From: Leptospira broomii serovar Hurstbridge str. 5399
GTDB taxonomy: Bacteria; Spirochaetota; Leptospiria; Leptospirales; Leptospiraceae
Assembly: GCF_000243715.2 (NCBI RefSeq)
Contig: NZ_AHMO02000008.1
Span: forward strand, 1,041,001-1,105,000
Length of the DNA stretch: 64,000 nt
Reading direction: 5' to 3'
A model generated the notes under the pieces. It was not told where the DNA came from. It made no database searches and saw nothing but the letters and a program-made list of their open reading frames with translations. Position numbers and translations under genes: made by a program. Below are positions 18,604 through 28,395 of the stretch, piece after piece. Position 1 is the first letter of the stretch. The number at the start of each line of letters is the position of its first letter.

Positions 18604-19689
18604 ATGGAACAAAAATCGCAAACCAGTAAACTCCAGGAACAGGCAAATTTAATGAACCTGGCTTTCGAATCCGTTCTCACGGAGGAACAGGCCATCGAAC
18701 TGATCCAGGGAAAATTAAAGGATGCATATCTTTTAAAACTTCGAATCGACGTTGAAAATAGAGCGGGCATTGTCGTAGGACTTATATCCAGATTTAAACA
18801 CGAATTCATCGAATTATATTCTTTATTCTCGAATTCCTCTTTAATTCGTAAAATCAGAACATTCGAAGATTTTGGACAGATAACCCATGACATGGCGGAA
18901 GCCGCCAGGGAAGAGGCCGCGGATCCGGGTTTGTCCGAGCAGATCGGTCGAATTCTGCACACAAAATTAAACAAACAAATTTTAGAAAATTATTATCCTC
19001 TTTGGGAACGAAACGATACCGCTGCGCTCGTTAATCTTTTAGAGAATCAGATCAAGCTAGGCATGAAGATCAACATGGTACGTGTACAAGCCGACGTCGA
19101 ATTCGTATCTAGTATCAGAAATCGCGGAAAAAACATTTTTGCAGGAGTTCTTGCTCCGATTCTCAAACCGCCTGAAGAAGGAGAAGATAGCACTCTATCC
19201 GCGGGGGCTATAGATCCTGAAAAGGCAGCGGTTCAACGTCAGATCGAAGCGATTCGGAAAGGATTCGGTCGAGTTGTAACTGCAAAGACCATTCTTTCCC
19301 CGGTAAACGGGATCGATTTTGATGATCTAATAGAAGGCGATAAGATATTATTCCAACTTCCGAATAACGCTCCCGAAGAGAAAGCTTTGGCAAAAACTCT
19401 CGGTGCGATAGATCAAAACGGAAACGCAAAACCCGTAGTCGGTTCCTTTATATCGATCGCCTCTGGTAAAAACGAATATCATATTTTTGCAAAGGGTCCG
19501 GCCGGAGTTCTACTGCAAGCATTTGAAGAAAGTCCCGTTCGCTTAGCACGTCCTAAGAGCGCCGCAACCCCGAGACCTCCGGGTATGAGCGGCGGTAAAT
19601 CGTCCGATTCCGGAAACGCACTCAACTACTTTGTTCTCGTAGGCGTGGTGCTTCTAGCAGGACTCTTAGCGTTCATTCTTCTGAGATAA
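18604..19689 (+). CDS. Tail-anchored protein of unknown function
   Basis: 361 residues from the ATG at 18604 (a TTG at 18589 is in frame). The long N-terminal part is helical and charged, a middle segment (VTAKTILSPVNGIDFDDLIEGDKILFQLP) has beta character and a FlhD/PilZ-like look that I cannot confirm. A Pro/Ser-rich linker (RPKSAATPRPPGMSGGKSSDSGN) leads to one C-terminal helix, FVLVGVVLLAGLLAFILL, that ends the protein. Thus the body is cytoplasmic and bound to the membrane by its tail. The context is the ATPase-like gene directly upstream and the SPFH-SHOCT gene. Confidence 0.7.
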   Translation: MEQKSQTSKLQEQANLMNLAFESVLTEEQAIELIQGKLKDAYLLKLRIDVENRAGIVVGLISRFKHEFIELYSLFSNSSLIRKIRTFEDFGQITHDMAEAAREEAADPGLSEQIGRILHTKLNKQILENYYPLWERNDTAALVNLLENQIKLGMKINMVRVQADVEFVSSIRNRGKNIFAGVLAPILKPPEEGEDSTLSAGAIDPEKAAVQRQIEAIRKGFGRVVTAKTILSPVNGIDFDDLIEGDKILFQLPNNAPEEKALAKTLGAIDQNGNAKPVVGSFISIASGKNEYHIFAKGPAGVLLQAFEESPVRLARPKSAATPRPPGMSGGKSSDSGNALNYFVLVGVVLLAGLLAFILLR

Positions 19690-19867
19690 CCTTCACCTAT
19701 CGAATATCCTATCTTAACGAAATTGCGAACTATTAACTATTATCTTCGTTAGATTCTTTCATAGCTTAATCCCCTTGATACGTTCGCCTTTAAAAAATTC
19801 GAAAGTAACTTTCGTTAATTATGTTTTTCTTTTACTCTTAACGATAGATTTGGATTTACATTTTACC

Positions 19868-19916
19868 TTGACAGTCCCTCAATGAATCTTATAAAAAATT
19901 AAATAAATTATTGAGG
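19868..19916 (+). promoter_or_regulatory. Sigma-70-type promoter with inverted repeat
   Basis: TTGACA (19868-19873), a 16-bp spacer and TATAAA (19890-19895) give a near-consensus promoter about 25 bp ahead of the DUF1508 start. CCTCAAT (19877-19883) and ATTGAGG (19910-19916) form a perfect inverted repeat spanning the promoter, and the right arm contains the ribosome site. Confidence 0.65.
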
Positions 19917-19921
19917 TTCTT

Positions 19922-20101
19922 ATGGCAGCTAAATTTGAAGTGTACACCGACAAAGGAGGAAAATATCGTTTTCGCCTTAAGGCTGGAAACGGCGAAATTA
20001 TTGCAGCCAGCGAAGCATACGAATCGAAGCAAGCCTGTCTACACGGAATCGAGTCCGTAAAAAACAACGCTGCTTCCGCTCAAGTTGTGGAAGTCGAATA
20101 G
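19922..20101 (+). CDS. DUF1508 (YegP-like) small protein
   Basis: A 59-residue protein: AAKFEVYTDKGGKYRF, RLKAGNGEIIAASEAYES and KQACLHGIESVKNNA, the single beta-hairpin repeat typical of DUF1508/YegP. The family is small, cytoplasmic and of unknown function, often linked to stress. GAGG lies about 6 bp before the ATG and a near-consensus promoter is just upstream. The adenylate cyclase gene converges from the other side. Confidence 0.88.
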   Translation: MAAKFEVYTDKGGKYRFRLKAGNGEIIAASEAYESKQACLHGIESVKNNAASAQVVEVE

Positions 20102-20158
20102 CATTCCCTTTCGAAACCTCCATCAAGGCCGATTTAAAGTAAAATATATCTATCGAAA

Positions 20159-21466
20159 TTATTTCGTTAAATCTTTTGATAAATATATCTGAATCGGCTT
20201 TGATTTTCCTTTTACGGAAACCTGTTCCCCCTCTTGAAACCGATCTTTAAGAACCGGGGACAATTGCAAAAAAACTTCCTCGGACATTATGATCGGAAAT
20301 CCTAAAGAACCGCACAGTCCCTCCAAACGAGACGCCGTATTAACTGCATCGCCGATTACGGTAAAGTCCATCCGATCCTTACTACCGACTGACCCTTGCA
20401 CGACCTCTCCGTAATGGATTCCGATTCCGTTCTCCATGGGCGTAACGCCGGACAGTTGCCATTGCTTTTTAAGCTCACCCAATTCTCTCCGCATTTCAAG
20501 CGCTGCGGCAGTGGCGGCCTCGCTCGGGTTCGGGAGTTCTATTATGCCCCCGAATACGGCCATGACGGCATCGCCGATAAACTTATCGATAGTACCTCCG
20601 TTTCGAACGATTGCGCCTACCATTCTTTCAAAATACTCGTTCAAATGCATTAGTAGTTCTTCCGGATCGGCCGTTTCGGATAGGGAGGTAAAGGATCTTA
20701 TATCCGAGAAAAGAATAGCCGCTTTTTTTCTTTCGGTTTTAAAAGGAGAATCTAATCCCATTAGTTTTTCCTTAACTTCCTCGGATACAAATTGACCGAA
20801 AAGTCTCGAAATCCGGGATTTCTCCTGTTCTTTCTCCAAGATCTCGTTCAAGAAACGTTTTGCATTCTTAACCAGAATTCCGACTAAGATTCCGCAAAAT
20901 ATCATCATTAAGGACTTAAAAAAGTATATTGCAGGATCTGTAATATCGTTTAACATCAAGATATCAGTGGAGGATAAGGCGTTTAATCCGTTCTTCGAGA
21001 TTAGAAAGAATGTTATGTATTGCGCTCCGCAAAAAATTCCGGCAAGGAGTGATAATCGTTCATCGAAAGCAAAGCCGCTAAGAACAACCATAAAATAATA
21101 TAAATAAGAGGCCGGACCCGTAATGTAGGTTGCAGCTCCGTTTGGCAGCATTATTTCCGCCGATAAAAATAAAACACCGGGGAGGGAGGAATATCCCAAA
21201 ATCATCGCATAGGCACCGGATCGTTTTACTTTTCTAGTACGAGCAATCAGGTAAAAAACGAAAGAAGTCAATCCGCCTAACGATGTCCAGGCGATTGGTA
21301 CTTGCATTTCCCGAACCACATCTATATATTGTAAGCAGATAAGCAAGACGGAAGAGCCTCCGCCCAAGATCGCGGAATACAAACTGCATCTTTCGAGAGT
21401 TAGGTTAATTTCCCGATTGAGAATCTCCGGAAATGAGGAGGGCGTCTTTGAATCGGAGGGTCCCAT
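20159..21466 (-). CDS. Class III adenylate/guanylate cyclase with membrane domain
   Basis: Makes cyclic AMP (or cGMP). The N-terminal half has about six membrane helices (LLICLQYIDVV, SLGGLTSFVFYLIA, AMILGYSSLPGVLFL, YLYYFMVVLSGFAF and others). The C-terminal half is the catalytic domain: ILFSDIRSFTSLSE (first metal Asp), DKFIGDAVMAVFG (second metal Asp) and VIGDAVNTASRLEGL with the transition-state Asn/Arg. The Lys in DKFIGD agrees with ATP as substrate. The start of the gene follows leuS by 57 bp on the same strand. Confidence 0.9.
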   Translation of the reverse strand: MGPSDSKTPSSFPEILNREINLTLERCSLYSAILGGGSSVLLICLQYIDVVREMQVPIAWTSLGGLTSFVFYLIARTRKVKRSGAYAMILGYSSLPGVLFLSAEIMLPNGAATYITGPASYLYYFMVVLSGFAFDERLSLLAGIFCGAQYITFFLISKNGLNALSSTDILMLNDITDPAIYFFKSLMMIFCGILVGILVKNAKRFLNEILEKEQEKSRISRLFGQFVSEEVKEKLMGLDSPFKTERKKAAILFSDIRSFTSLSETADPEELLMHLNEYFERMVGAIVRNGGTIDKFIGDAVMAVFGGIIELPNPSEAATAAALEMRRELGELKKQWQLSGVTPMENGIGIHYGEVVQGSVGSKDRMDFTVIGDAVNTASRLEGLCGSLGFPIIMSEEVFLQLSPVLKDRFQEGEQVSVKGKSKPIQIYLSKDLTK

Positions 21467-21523
21467 GCGACAAGGACTATCCCCGACAACCTCCTCCAGG
21501 AAAGCATTTTTCAGTCCGGGGAA

Positions 21524-24175
21524 TTAACCGACGACTAAATTTACTAATTTTCCCGGAACGTATATTTCCTTACGGATTTGTTTTCCGTCTAGGAAAGGAC
21601 GTATTTTCTCCAAAGACTTAGCTAGTTTCAACGCTTCTTCTTGGCTGATTTCTTTCGGGACTTTAAACTCGCCTCTAAGCTTTCCGTTGACTTGAACGAC
21701 TATCAGAACTTCATCATCGACTAGATATTTCGGATCGGCAACAGGAAACGTTTCGTAGGTCAGGCTGTCTTTGTTTCCGCTAAGCGACCATAGCTCTTCT
21801 GCAATATGCGGAGCAAACGGGGCGACTAATAGCAGGAAAATTTCTAAGATTTTACGAGGACGTCGTTCGCTTGGGGTGAATTCATTCACGAAGATCATTA
21901 ATTGTGAAATCGCAGTATTAAAGGAAAAATTAAGAATATCATCGTCGATCTTCTTGATCGTTCTATTCAATATACGAAGCTCGTCTTCGTTCGGATCAAC
22001 GTCGTCTAAGCGAAATGATTCATTCGGACCTGCGTGATACAATCTCCAAACCCGATTGAGAAACCTAAAGACGCCGTCGACACCCCGTGTGCTCCACGGT
22101 TTGACCATTTCAAAGGGACCCATAAACATTTCGAACAGTCGCAAACTGTCGGCGCCGTAATTTTGGACAACCTCGTCGGGATTGATGACGTTTCCGAGCG
22201 ATTTGGACATCTTGCGCTTGTCTTCTCCCAAGATCAGACCTTGATGAACCAATTTTTTGAAAGGCTCCGCCGTGCTTACGTATCCTAGATCGAAGAGAAC
22301 CTTATGCCAAAACCTGGAATAGAGTAGATGCAGAACCGCGTGCTCCGCACCGCCAACATAAAGATCCACCGGCATCCATTCTTTTTCCAATTCGGAATCC
22401 ACGAATCCTTTCGGATTACTCGGATCGATGTACCTTAAATAGTACCAGCAAGATCCGGCCCATTGCGGCATAGTATTCGTTTCCCGAACACCGATTTCGC
22501 CCGTTTTAGGATCCTTGTATTTAAGCCAGTCACCGGCTAAAGCCAACGGAGATTCGCCCGTACCGGAAGGTTTAAATTCCTCTAAATTCGGAAGTTCTAA
22601 TGGAAGTTCGGACTCATCGATCGCGCGGGTGACTCCGGAAGGATAATGTACGAGTGGAATCGGTTCTCCCCAATATCTCTGTCTGGCAAACAACCAATCT
22701 CTCAACTTGAATTGCGTTTTGCGCTTACCGATTCGATTCTTTTCCGCCCATTCGGAAGCTTTGGTAAATGCTTCTTTATATCCGGATTGATCAAGATTCA
22801 ATTCGCTTGAAGAAGAGTTAATACACTTGGATTCCTTTGAATCAAAGGCTCCTTGGGAAATCTCCCCTTCGATAACTGGAAGAACCTCCAGCCCAAATGC
22901 TTTTGCAAATTCGTAATCCCGCTGATCGTGAGCAGGAACGGCCATAATCGCACCAGTTCCATATCCGTACAAAACATAGTCTCCGATCCAAATCGGAATT
23001 TTTTTGGAAGGATCGGCAGGGTTTAGAACATAGGCGCCGGTAAACACGCCGGATTTTTCCTTCGAAAGTTCGGTTCTATCTAGATCGCTCTTAAGAGAGG
23101 TGGATTTTTTATACTCTTGAACTTCCGCCCATTGATCCTCGGTTGAAATCAAATCTACAAGTGGATGTTCCGGAGCCAAAGCCATGTACGAGACTCCGAA
23201 AATGGTGTCAGGTCGGGTGGTATAGACTCGAACTCCGCCGTAACCAAAATCTTTTTGAACCGAAAGCTTTTTTTCCAACTTTGATTTGGCGGTTTCGAAT
23301 CTCGATCTTGTGCTTGGATCGAATGGAAACGTAAGCTCCAGCCCTTCGCTTTTACCGATCCAATTTTTTTGCATTTCCAGAGTCGATTGAGGCCATGAGA
23401 CCAGACCTAAATCCTCCAATAAACGCTCGGCATAGGCCGTAATTCGCATCATATATTGGCGCATCGGTTTTCGAACTACTTCATAGCCCTTTCCGACCCA
23501 TTCCTCTACTTCCTCGTTGGCGAGAACGGTTCCCAAACCGGGACACCAATTCACGGGGATCTCGGCCTGATAAACAAGACGAAACTTCGAGAGAATCGTT
23601 TCGCGTTCCGACTCGCTAAATCGTCGCCAATCCGAAGCGGTAAACGCTTCTAAATCGTCGAATCCCGAAGATCCATCCGTCGCAAACCGTTCCACTAACT
23701 CGTCGATCGGTCTTCCTTTTTTGGCGGAAAAATCATACCACGTATCATAGAGTTTTAGAAAGATCCATTGGGTAAACTTATAGTATTTAGGATCGGTCGT
23801 GGATATTTCCCGATCCCAATCGTAAGAAAGCCCGATTAATTTGATTTGGCGGCGAAAATTGTCGATATTTTGCTTCGTCGTCTGTGCCGGATGAATCCCG
23901 GTTTGCATTGCGTAACGTTCCGCAGGTAATCCAAAGGCGTCCCAGCCCATTGGATGAAGGACCTCAAAACCCTTCATCCTCTTAAAACGGGAAACAATAT
24001 CGGTAGCAGTATATCCTTCCGGATGCCCAACATGCAATCCCGCGCCTGAGGGATAAGGAAACATATCCAAGCAATAGAATTTCGGCTTAGAGGAACGAAG
24101 GTCTGTTTTGAAAGAAGAATTCTTCTCCCAGAAGGATTGCCACTTTGGTTCAATTTCCCTGAACGGATAGTCCAT
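21524..24175 (-). CDS. leuS: Leucyl-tRNA synthetase
   Basis: Charges tRNA-Leu with leucine. 883 residues, the usual length. It begins with the class I N-terminal EPKWQSFWEK, has the HIGH signature as HVGHPEGYTATD, an editing (CP1) domain with TRPDTIFGVSYMALAPEHP, the WCPGLGTVLANEEV region, KMSKSLGN, and a C-terminal anticodon-binding part ending in VQVNGKLRGE. The class IA layout is complete. It is the first gene of a minus-strand pair with the cyclase. Confidence 0.97.
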   Translation of the reverse strand: MDYPFREIEPKWQSFWEKNSSFKTDLRSSKPKFYCLDMFPYPSGAGLHVGHPEGYTATDIVSRFKRMKGFEVLHPMGWDAFGLPAERYAMQTGIHPAQTTKQNIDNFRRQIKLIGLSYDWDREISTTDPKYYKFTQWIFLKLYDTWYDFSAKKGRPIDELVERFATDGSSGFDDLEAFTASDWRRFSESERETILSKFRLVYQAEIPVNWCPGLGTVLANEEVEEWVGKGYEVVRKPMRQYMMRITAYAERLLEDLGLVSWPQSTLEMQKNWIGKSEGLELTFPFDPSTRSRFETAKSKLEKKLSVQKDFGYGGVRVYTTRPDTIFGVSYMALAPEHPLVDLISTEDQWAEVQEYKKSTSLKSDLDRTELSKEKSGVFTGAYVLNPADPSKKIPIWIGDYVLYGYGTGAIMAVPAHDQRDYEFAKAFGLEVLPVIEGEISQGAFDSKESKCINSSSSELNLDQSGYKEAFTKASEWAEKNRIGKRKTQFKLRDWLFARQRYWGEPIPLVHYPSGVTRAIDESELPLELPNLEEFKPSGTGESPLALAGDWLKYKDPKTGEIGVRETNTMPQWAGSCWYYLRYIDPSNPKGFVDSELEKEWMPVDLYVGGAEHAVLHLLYSRFWHKVLFDLGYVSTAEPFKKLVHQGLILGEDKRKMSKSLGNVINPDEVVQNYGADSLRLFEMFMGPFEMVKPWSTRGVDGVFRFLNRVWRLYHAGPNESFRLDDVDPNEDELRILNRTIKKIDDDILNFSFNTAISQLMIFVNEFTPSERRPRKILEIFLLLVAPFAPHIAEELWSLSGNKDSLTYETFPVADPKYLVDDEVLIVVQVNGKLRGEFKVPKEISQEEALKLAKSLEKIRPFLDGKQIRKEIYVPGKLVNLVVG

Positions 24176-24329
24176 ACCGAGAGGTTTTTTACTACGGTCC
24201 AGAATCCAATTCTTTTTTGAGAATATCCAGTCTAAGATGATCTTCTCATTGAACCTTAATGAATATTTCTTTAGAACTTTCCATCAGGAAAAGAGGAACC
24301 AGAGTTAACTTTATCGGTCTGAAACGAAG

Positions 24330-24352
24330 AAAGCCGGTCGAAAACCGGCTTT
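24330..24352. terminator. Strong hairpin between leuS and the zinc-ribbon gene
   Basis: AAAGCCGGT (24330-24338) and ACCGGCTTT (24344-24352) form a perfect 9-bp stem with a 5-base loop. It lies downstream of the zinc-ribbon gene on the minus strand. The T-run is weak (CTTTCTTCGTTT), so it may be an imperfect terminator. Confidence 0.55.
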
Positions 24353-24415
24353 ATAGTCGTTCTTCTTCGCCAAGGAGGCTTAGACGGTAATACAGGTACT
24401 TGTTTTGTAGTGCTT

Positions 24416-24604
24416 TTACTTACGAACGGAATCGATTACTTTAATTAATCTACGGAAAGCTTGATTGAGACAGTCACGACATAGATCGTATTGAAAGAGA
24501 TGAGGAGTTAACTTACCACATCCCTTACAAGACAGCTTCTTTTCATGAGCTCGATTAATTTCCGCATCCTGTTCGTTCAAATCCGTCACTGTTAATAATT
24601 GCAT
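24416..24604 (-). CDS. Small zinc-ribbon protein of unknown function
   Basis: 62 residues from the ATG at 24604, chosen because GGGAG lies upstream with good spacing; a longer frame starts at 24625. It has SCKGCG and, about 15 residues later, LCRDC, a CxxC...CxxC set that likely binds one zinc. The C-terminus is a short basic helix (LNQAFRRLIKVIDSVRK). It resembles small Leptospira-only regulators or ribosome-related proteins, but I do not recognise it. A strong hairpin follows. Confidence 0.75.
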   Translation of the reverse strand: MQLLTVTDLNEQDAEINRAHEKKLSCKGCGKLTPHLFQYDLCRDCLNQAFRRLIKVIDSVRK

Positions 24605-24906
24605 TTTGCTCCCAGAAAATTCCATCGAGGTTCTTTTTATTTACGGAGTGTCAATAAGTCTGAGATCAGTTTCCTGTTTCAGCACCGACTCTCCGAAGGT
24701 CGAGAGTTACTTTATAAAATCGAGCGATTCTAGAGTCAAAAAAAATTAAGAAGAGCGATCGCGAAAATGCCAGTAAATTTTTCGAAAAAAAATTCCAAGC
24801 TAGCTCTGGACTGGAATAGTTTTTCAAGTGTAAGTTTTTTGATGATGAAATAAATTTCCATCAAGTGCCGAGTTTAGGTCAGTCAAAGTTTGAGGAAGGT
24901 ATCACA
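24605..24906. other. Divergent intergenic region
   Basis: About 300 bp between the zinc-ribbon and ABC transporter genes. It presumably holds both promoters; a TTGACA lies near 24650 on the minus strand but I cannot find a good matching -10. No ORF or strong hairpin seen. Confidence 0.3.
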
Positions 24907-25644
24907 TTGTTATCAATATCCAAGTTAAACAAATCCTACACGGTCGCGGGAGAAAAATTCCGCGTACTAGCGGATATAGAATTCGAGGTGAAAGAAGGAG
25001 AATTCGTCGCGATCGTCGGTCCTTCCGGTTCGGGTAAATCGACTTTGTTAGCGATCTCGGCGGGATTAGATAAAGCCGATAGCGGGAACGTGATTTTAGA
25101 CGGAGTATCGCTTATGGATAAGAAGGAAGATGAACTCGCAAAGATCAGAGGCGAGAAAATCGGATTCGTATTCCAAAACTTTCAATTGATCAAAACGTTA
25201 AACGCTTTGGAAAATGTATCTCTTCCACTTGCTTTGACAACAAACCTCTCCGAAAAGGAAATTCAGGAGCGGGCAAAATTTTGGTTATCGAAGGTGGGAA
25301 TGGAACAAAGAGCTTATAATTTTCCGAGCCAACTATCCGGAGGAGAAGAGCAGAGAGTCGCTATCGCTCGCTCATTCATACACGAACCGAAACTATTATT
25401 TGCCGACGAACCCACGGCAAACCTGGACAGAAAAAACGGGGACAGAATCATGTCTTTATTAAAAGAACTGAATAAAACCCGGAAATCGACGTTATTAGTC
25501 GTCACTCATGACCCGCAGGTGGCTGCATTAGCGGATAGAATTTTAGAAATGCGGGACGGGTCCGTGATAATAAATCCAAAACTAGGTTCCAAGAAAACCC
25601 TACGTACGGCCAAAAAGAAGACTACATCCAGGAAAAATAAATGA
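24907..25644 (+). CDS. ABC transporter ATP-binding protein (LolD/MacB family)
   Basis: Energises the FtsX-like permease next to it. The TTG start at 24907 is favoured by GAGGAAGG 7 bp upstream; a GTG at 24865 would add 14 residues. Walker A VGPSGSGKST is near residue 40, Q-loop FVFQNF, signature LSGGEEQRVAIARS, Walker B LLFADEPTANLD and the H-loop VVTHD. A Lys-rich tail (SKKTLRTAKKKTTSRKNK) is unusual and may be a membrane or lipid contact. The LolD-type family usually moves lipoproteins, antibiotics or peptides. Its stop overlaps the permease start by 4 bp. Confidence 0.9.
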   Translation: MLSISKLNKSYTVAGEKFRVLADIEFEVKEGEFVAIVGPSGSGKSTLLAISAGLDKADSGNVILDGVSLMDKKEDELAKIRGEKIGFVFQNFQLIKTLNALENVSLPLALTTNLSEKEIQERAKFWLSKVGMEQRAYNFPSQLSGGEEQRVAIARSFIHEPKLLFADEPTANLDRKNGDRIMSLLKELNKTRKSTLLVVTHDPQVAALADRILEMRDGSVIINPKLGSKKTLRTAKKKTTSRKNK

Positions 25645-28181
25645 ATCGTAACTTCTTTATTCGCGCAATGCTTCGGGAGATCGGATCCCGAAAAACCTCT
25701 TCCCTTCAGGTAATCTTAGCGGTGGCTCTAGGTACCGGCGCGGTTCTCGCCGTCCACTCCTACCGGGAACAGCTTTCCAAAGCTATTTTAAACGAGGCTA
25801 AAAATATCCTAGGCGCGGATCTAATAGCAACCTCTAGCTCACCCCTTACTGACGATCAGAAGGCGTTTTTAGGCAGAATACTGCCTAATGGGACAAAATC
25901 TTCAGAACTAGTTCAATTCCCGTCCATGCTACGAAATCCTGAAACCCAGGATTCAGCCCTATCTCTAGTCAAAGCTATCAAAGGAGAATATCCGTATTTT
26001 GGCGATATCGTAACGTCTCCTCCCGGCTTATATAGGAAATTAAAACCTGGCGAAGTGTTATTGGAAGAAAGTTTAATCAAAAATCTTAAATTGAAGGTCG
26101 GGGATTCGGTACAATTAGGAGAATCAGTACTCCGACTCAAAGGGCAGATTATAAAGGAACCCGGACTCGCGGGAAGTTTTATGTCGATGGCACCAAGTAG
26201 CATTCTTCATAAGAATTCTTTGGAAGCGACCGGTCTTGAGCAGAGAGGATCTCGCATCAGCTATCAGAATCCGATATTGCTTCCGACTCTATCGGATGCA
26301 TCCGTATTCAAAAAATCTAATTTTAAGGAATTTGCCAAAAACGATCTAATTCTCTACGAAAGCACCGAGGCAAATTCAGGCTCGCAAAAATTTTTAGCGA
26401 ATACATTGGATTTCTTTTCATTACTTGCCCTTTGTGCTTTTTTTCTGGGTGGAATTTCGATTTTACTCTCTAGTCGTGCGGGAATCCGAACGAAAGCGAA
26501 TGCCTTAGCGATTTACAAGTGCCTGGGAGCGAGTCCGAATTTAGTCGTCACGCTAGTTCTCGGAGAGCTATTACTATTAGCGACGATCGGTGCAATTTTA
26601 GGATTTGTATTGGGAATATTTGTGCAATATCAAATTCCGAATCTTGCCTCCAAAGAATTTCTCTTCCAACCCGAAATGATTCCGAGCGCCAAAACTCTGC
26701 TCTGGGGATTCGTTTTAGCTTGGGTTGTTCCGTTAGCTTCTGCTTGGGATTCCTTGGCAAAAACGAGAACACTAAGTCCTTTGTATGCGCTTCGCACCGA
26801 TTTTGCCGATGAACTGGACTCAATTCCGAAATTCGAAATACGACAAATGATTTCTTTCATAACCGTATATCTTGTTTTTTTCGGCTTAGCCTGGTGGGAA
26901 ACGGGAGATTGGATCAAAGGAATTCTTCTATGTAGCTTACTATTGTTTCTACCATTACTAATTTATGTTGGAACTTTATTTATCCGAAAAGTATTATCCT
27001 TTGCATTAAATAGGTTCGAATTCAGTCCGAGCATTCGTATGGCATTACGAAAATTAGATCGACCTCGAACAGGATTATCTTGGGTTTCAGTCGGGTTAGG
27101 TTCGTCTTTATTCGTTCTGTTACTCAGTTTGTTTGTAAGCGATAGTCTTCTTGAATATAGCGGCGCAAAAGATAAAGAAAGAAGACCTAATATGTTCGTT
27201 TTGGATATTCGGCCTGAGCAGCTCGATTTCTTTTTACAATCTGCTTCGAATCATCAAGCAGATAAGTTAATTACCTCCCCGATTATCGGAGCCCGACTCG
27301 CTCGAATCAACGGAGAAGCGATCAAAAAGGAGGAGTTAGAAGAATCTGCGCTTAGAAGGGATTGGAGATCGACTGCAAGGACTAGGGAATACTTTTTATC
27401 TTATCGCGAAACTCCGTATCCGACCGAGAAAGTTTCGGACGGTGATTTTTGGAGGAAGGGAGAAGAAGATCAAATCTCGGTGGAAAAAGAATTTTCCAAA
27501 AATCTAAAAGTCGAGTTAGGAGACAAACTAACTTTTTCCATCGGTGGTGTAGAAGTCACCGGAATCATACGTAATTTTAGGACCGTCAATTGGTCGGATA
27601 TGCGACCTAACTTCGTCGTTATTTTTTCAAGAGGAATTTTGGAAAAGGCCCCTAAGTTTTTTCTGAGTTCGTTTAGAATCGAATCTCCCGAAGAAAGATA
27701 TAGCCTTCAAAAGGAATTATTAAGTGAATTCCCGAATCTTACGGTTATCGATACTGAAAAAGCGGTTCAATCTTTCCTTGGTATTCTTGAAAAAATATCG
27801 TTTGCGATTCGATGGATGACAGGATTGATCGTTGTTTCTTCGTTACTATTGATTTTAGCTTCTTTGGAGCTAAGCAGGAAAGAACGCCTGGAAGAAACTT
27901 CTCTCTTAAGGATTCTTGGCGGAACGAAAGCGTTTTTAGGAAAATATTTTTTAGGGGAAGCTCTCGTACTTTCCCACGCGGCGTTTTTATTGGCATTCGG
28001 ATTGGTTTGGATAGCTTCTTCTTTACTCTCCAATTTTATTTTCGAAATAGAGAGTACGGTTCCCTGGTTGGAAGTCGCGATAACTTATTTCGCTACCAAT
28101 CTTTCCGTAGTAGCTATGTATTTTACTACCCTTCGTGGGGAATGGGATCGTAGTCCGACTCTGTATCTCAAAGAAGTCTAG
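25641..28181 (+). CDS. ABC transporter permease, two FtsX domains
   Basis: 846 residues with the YbbP-like long layout: membrane helix 1 near 20-37, a periplasmic MacB-type region, helices near 255-365 (first FtsX), further helices around 405-500, a second periplasmic region, and helices near 730-830 (second FtsX). FtsX-type long permeases work as a pair in one chain with a LolD-like ATPase. Likely an envelope or lipid exporter; the substrate is unknown. It overlaps the ATPase gene (ATGA), so translation is coupled. Confidence 0.88.
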   Translation: MNRNFFIRAMLREIGSRKTSSLQVILAVALGTGAVLAVHSYREQLSKAILNEAKNILGADLIATSSSPLTDDQKAFLGRILPNGTKSSELVQFPSMLRNPETQDSALSLVKAIKGEYPYFGDIVTSPPGLYRKLKPGEVLLEESLIKNLKLKVGDSVQLGESVLRLKGQIIKEPGLAGSFMSMAPSSILHKNSLEATGLEQRGSRISYQNPILLPTLSDASVFKKSNFKEFAKNDLILYESTEANSGSQKFLANTLDFFSLLALCAFFLGGISILLSSRAGIRTKANALAIYKCLGASPNLVVTLVLGELLLLATIGAILGFVLGIFVQYQIPNLASKEFLFQPEMIPSAKTLLWGFVLAWVVPLASAWDSLAKTRTLSPLYALRTDFADELDSIPKFEIRQMISFITVYLVFFGLAWWETGDWIKGILLCSLLLFLPLLIYVGTLFIRKVLSFALNRFEFSPSIRMALRKLDRPRTGLSWVSVGLGSSLFVLLLSLFVSDSLLEYSGAKDKERRPNMFVLDIRPEQLDFFLQSASNHQADKLITSPIIGARLARINGEAIKKEELEESALRRDWRSTARTREYFLSYRETPYPTEKVSDGDFWRKGEEDQISVEKEFSKNLKVELGDKLTFSIGGVEVTGIIRNFRTVNWSDMRPNFVVIFSRGILEKAPKFFLSSFRIESPEERYSLQKELLSEFPNLTVIDTEKAVQSFLGILEKISFAIRWMTGLIVVSSLLLILASLELSRKERLEETSLLRILGGTKAFLGKYFLGEALVLSHAAFLLAFGLVWIASSLLSNFIFEIESTVPWLEVAITYFATNLSVVAMYFTTLRGEWDRSPTLYLKEV

Positions 28182-28190
28182 AAAGGACTC

Positions 28191-28395
28191 CGTTCCTTGT
28201 GGGAGTTCCAACATGCTAAATTTAAAAAACGTATTGCAAGAAAGAGATATATATGATATCTCGCAAAGCTTGATTCGCCTCGGTACTTCCACCTCACCGG
28301 CCCCCGCCCAGAAGGGTGGGGACCACTCTAAAAAATTACCGCACAGCGAATATCTGGCCCACCGTACTATCCAAACGAATCGCAGAACAAACTTT
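28191..28395. repeat. 205-bp tandem repeat, copy A
   Basis: It matches the next 205 bp at all but about two positions (T/G at the CACC[T/G]CACCGG site and G/A at ATCTG[G/A]CCCACC). It holds a GTGGGAGTTCC box, a GAGATAT/ATATCTC hairpin and the GC core CCGGCCCCCGCCC. It begins 10 bp after the permease stop. Confidence 0.95.
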
